Assembly: GCA_026001245.1 (NCBI GenBank) | Contig: BNZR01000061.1 | Span: 1 to 7,968 of the forward strand | Origin: Clostridia bacterium | Lineage (GTDB): Bacteria > Bacillota_A > Clostridia > Oscillospirales > UBA929 | Reading direction: 5' to 3' | Length of the DNA stretch: 7,968 nt | Part shown: piece after piece, positions 6,554-7,968 of the stretch | Layout of the letters: each line of letters begins with the position of its first letter | Position numbering within the stretch: position 1 is the first letter of the stretch | Translations under genes and position numbers: made by a program | Notes under the pieces: generated by a model | Told to the model about the DNA's origin: nothing | The model's input: the letters and a program-made list of their open reading frames with translations, nothing else | Database searches by the model: none

Positions 6554-6679
6554 GTAACCCTCAGCACAAGAAATCCAAATATTTTATAATTGAATCATCG
6601 AGTTGAGTGTCACATCGACATTGCGGCAGGACACTTATCAGTTAACCCGATAGCAAGTCGTGAAAATACATTCCCTTAC

Positions 6680-6708
6680 ATTATAACACACTCGTCTTAT
6701 AAAGTCAA
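6680..6708 (-). promoter_or_regulatory. Strong sigma-A promoter of the ABC-3C operon
   Basis: Read on the minus strand: -35 TTGACT (6708-6703), a 17 bp spacer, and -10 TATAAT (6685-6680). This is five of six and six of six consensus matches at ideal spacing. Transcription should begin near 6673, giving a leader of about 170 nt before ATG 6501. Nothing else in the window reads as strongly, so the operon is probably expressed unless repressed. Confidence 0.85.
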
Positions 6709-6778
6709 CGACAAAATAGCGAAAAACCCAATTTTCAGTCGAAGGGCGGACCAATAAAAATTTCTTAAAAAACTTTTT

Positions 6779-6813
6779 CAAACAGTCCAAATGGTGAACT
6801 GTTTGACTGTTAG
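6779..6813. promoter_or_regulatory. Operator-like ACTGTT half-site array
   Basis: CAAACAGT (6779-6786) and ACTGTTTG (6798-6805) form a perfect 8 bp inverted repeat with an 11 bp spacer. A further directly repeated ACTGTT follows at 6806-6811, so AACAGTC (6781-6787) can also pair with GACTGTT (6805-6811). The array lies 37-71 bp upstream of the HTH gene and about 70-100 bp from the divergent operon promoter, so autoregulation by that HTH protein is an attractive inference. No convincing plus-strand -10 was found. Confidence 0.5.
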
Positions 6814-6834
6814 ACTTTAGAAAACAAAGCGAAA

Positions 6835-6841
6835 GGGGGTG
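6835..6841 (+). promoter_or_regulatory. Ribosome binding site for the HTH gene's original GTG start
   Basis: GGGGGTG lies eight bases before GTG 6850. It marks 6850 as the ancestral start, showing that the frame beginning there was translated before it was broken by the frameshift near 6883. Confidence 0.6.
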
Positions 6842-6849
6842 AATCAACC

Positions 6850-7166
6850 GTGAGTACCGACGAACGCCGAGAGGAAATGCTACCATTTTGATGGGCGGCG
6901 AAAGAACGACAATTCCGTATCTCGCTTCCGCACTCGGAGCGTCAATCAGCACGATAAAACGCGATTTGGCGGTTCTTACGGTTGATAGAGGGTATCCGAT
7001 TATGACGGAGCAAGGCAACAAGGGCGGCGTGTATATGCAAAATTTCAGACACGCGCATCGCCATATTTTGAGCCAAGTTCAGATAAACGCCATATACACG
7101 GCGATGAACGCCGTTGACAGAGATACCGCCGCCACCCTGCAGACTTTGCTTAACGCTTACGCTTAG
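6850..7166 (+). pseudogene. Frameshifted DeoR-like HTH regulator (about 105 aa when restored)
   Basis: Small DNA-binding protein of the type often found in clostridial mobile elements. From GTG 6850 the reading is STDERREEMLP and then a stop (TGA 6889-6891). The continuation lies in another frame from about 6885: ILMGGERTTIPYLASALG, ASISTIKRDLAVL (winged HTH recognition region), RGYPIMTEQGNKGGVYM (wing). A short C-terminal helical stretch ends in TLLNAYA, a common ending in this family, at TAG 7164-7166. A single missing base near 6883 restores the whole family pattern. Initiation at TTG 6888 or ATG 6891 could still give a 92- or 91-residue protein with the HTH mostly whole, helped by a poorly spaced GAGAGGA, so residual function is not excluded. 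The helicase gene begins 13 bp after the stop, and its ribosome binding site abuts it, so the two formed an operon. Confidence 0.75.
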
Positions 7167-7179
7167 GAGGACACGCACA

Positions 7180-7635
7180 ATGAATGAAGCACAACGGAAT
7201 CCAAATGCAATGCCCATCCGCGCCGCACCTTTCGCACACCAAATCGCCACCTACAACGCCGCACTTGATGCCTTTGACGAAACCGCTCCACCCAAACTTG
7301 ACGAGAACGGCAAACCCACAAGTATAACGAGCCGTGGCTACGCGCTACTCATGGAAATGGGTCTGGGGAAAAGTATCACATCAATTGCGATTGAGGGCAA
7401 TCTCTACCTTAACAAACTCATTCGCAAAACGCTCATAGTCGCGCCGCTAAGCATCCTCGGCGTTTGGGAGGAAGAGCACCGCAAATTCGCCGATTTTGAT
7501 TACACACTTGCAATCCTTGATGGTTCTCTTGCCAAGAAAGCGGACACTTTACGCCACATGGGCGGGAAGTTGCTCCAAATTGCCACCCGCAAAGTTCCTG
7601 CGAACGCGGCACGAACGAAAATATCAACAAGATGA
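7180..7635 (+). pseudogene. SNF2-type helicase, N-terminal fragment fused to IS30 remnant
   Basis: Element-encoded SNF2-family (superfamily 2) ATPase/helicase. The first about 133 residues keep the family order: Q-motif-like HQIATYNAALDAF (20-32), SRGYALLMEMGLGKS with Walker A Lys64 (51-65), motif Ia IVAPLSILGVWEEEH (86-100), and FADFDYTLAILDGS. Homology ends around GGKLLQI (base about 7580); the expected next segment, with the DExx-type Walker B and all of the second RecA-like lobe, is missing. The last residues, to a stop at 7635, are an out-of-frame reading of an IS30 transposase remnant. ATG 7180 is preceded by AGGAGG at nine bases. Full-length members are several hundred residues, so at least two thirds is lost; the product cannot be an active helicase. 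Confidence 0.85.
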
Positions 7636-7823
7636 TTCGGCGGCATATTCCCAAAGGAACACCAATCGAAAATTACACCGTCGCCGACATCCAGCGCATT
7701 GAAGACTGGATAAATGACTATCCGCGCCAAATATTGGGTTGGAAGCACTCCGCTCAGCTGTTCAAGCAGGAATTGGAAAAGTTGAAGCTGGAGGGCGATG
7801 AATTCTTGGCCGATACTTCATAA
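7581..7823 (+). mobile_element. IS30-family transposase remnant (C-terminal end)
   Basis: In frame with 7632 the reading CHPQSSCERGTNENINKMIRR, then HIPKGTPIENYT and IEDWINDYPRQILGWK, matches the end of IS30-family DDE transposases, including the GTNEN segment bearing the catalytic Glu and the IPKGT/NYPRxILG motifs. It ends at TAA 7821-7823. The N-terminal HTH and the two catalytic Asp residues are absent because the copy starts abruptly inside the helicase frame. The sequence ACGGCAATTGAA after the stop (7827-7838) might be part of the right terminal inverted repeat, but with the left end gone this cannot be tested here. It is non-functional. Confidence 0.8.
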
Positions 7824-7837
7824 CACACGGCAATTGA

Positions 7838-7968
7838 ATAAAAGCTTTCAGCCCTTTGAAAAAAACGTCGCAGAATGGAGGGTTGACAGGCGAGGACATT
7901 GACGCAATACTGACGAAACGAACAGATACGGAGCGCGTCAATCTAGTAAAGTTCAAGGATTACTTCCC
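7838..7968 (+). CDS. Partial reading frame at right edge, unidentified (possibly ParB-like C-terminus)
   Basis: An open frame follows a stop at 7835-7837 and runs off the window. It has no start codon with a ribosome binding site and reads LKKTSQNGGLTGEDIDAI, then LTKRTDTERVNLVKFKDYFP. It therefore looks like the inside of a gene whose 5' part was lost at the IS30 junction. The pattern of a short acidic helix followed by VNLVKFKDYFP faintly resembles C-terminal segments of ParB-like proteins of clostridial elements, but this is recollection and weak. About 44 residues are visible. Confidence 0.4.
   Translation, partial: MKAFSPLKKTSQNGGLTGEDIDAILTKRTDTERVNLVKFKDYF

Larger units (their letters stand above)
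6502..6849. other. Divergent intergenic control region (348 bp)
   Basis: This non-coding stretch separates the minus-strand ABC-3C operon from the plus-strand regulator gene. It holds the operon promoter (6680-6708), a long leader with GTTCC repeats (6529-6553), an AGTGTC/GACACT inverted repeat (6606-6635, 6 bp arms, 18 bp apart), an A/T-tract region (6755-6780) and the ACTGTT half-sites (6779-6813). A second, weaker promoter-like pair on the minus strand (GTGACA 6613-6608, TATAAA 6588-6583) has a 19 bp spacer. A possible minus-strand frame at 6638-7021 crosses the promoter and the regulator gene and is not credible as a gene. Confidence 0.7.

Noticed and set aside
6583..6613. Second minus-strand promoter (GTGACA, 19 bp, TATAAA)
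   Set aside because: The spacer is two bases too long and a much better promoter lies just upstream; kept only as a possibility in the intergenic entry.
6880..6892. Programmed ribosomal frameshift in the HTH gene
   Set aside because: No clear slippery heptamer or downstream stimulatory structure was seen, and the family is not known for this; a simple one-base loss is more economical.
6638..7021. Minus-strand frame of 127 codons across the intergenic region
   Set aside because: It runs through the operon promoter and antisense to the HTH gene, has no recognisable protein pattern and no supporting ribosome binding site.

Overview
The window looks like a mosaic mobile-element or defence-island segment from a Gram-positive anaerobe, most likely Bacillota/Clostridia. 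The reasons are near-perfect AGGAGG-type ribosome binding sites, a textbook sigma-A promoter (TTGACT, 17 bp, TATAAT), large serine recombinases of the clostridial type, and a small DeoR-like regulator followed by an SNF2-type helicase as seen in clostridial integrative elements. No rRNA, tRNA, CRISPR array or housekeeping gene is visible. Family names come from reading the proteins; no database search was run.

Layout, left to right. (1) 2-1132, plus strand: the C-terminal part of a large serine recombinase whose catalytic domain lies left of the window, closed by a rho-independent terminator (1144-1181). (2) 1192-1288: short tandem repeats resembling an insertion-sequence end, abutting a second, divergent recombinase remnant (1289-2110) that has lost its catalytic domain. 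(3) 2148-2869, minus strand: a two-gene unit with a small double zinc-ribbon protein and, upstream of it, a 166-residue protein with one C-terminal membrane segment; neither has a recognised function. (4) 2932-3021: a nested, roughly 90 bp inverted-repeat structure. (5) 3047-6501, minus strand: the centrepiece, a compact operon transcribed from a strong promoter at 6680-6708. It encodes a 446-residue ABC-3C-type component, an 80-residue middle component and a DUF2326-type ABC/SMC-like ATPase, in overlapping reading frames, followed 19 bp later by a type III-like DNA methyltransferase. The methyltransferase is cut off just where its catalytic DPPY motif should begin. (6) 6779-7166, plus strand: a divergent, frameshifted HTH regulator with ACTGTT half-sites upstream. 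(7) 7180-7968, plus strand: the N-terminal third or so of an SNF2-type helicase fused to the C-terminal remnant of an IS30-family transposase, then the fragment of another gene that runs off the right edge.

How it fits together. The three ABC-3C genes are intact and translationally coupled, which suggests a functional conflict or defence module. ABC-3C systems are predicted to use the ATPase to sense aberrant nucleic acid, the middle component as adaptor, and the third component and its partners as effectors. The methyltransferase was probably a fourth cistron and is now inactivated. The flanks are debris from several mobile elements (two recombinases, one possible IS end, one IS30 remnant, a broken helicase), so the operon appears to be cargo kept in a decaying island.
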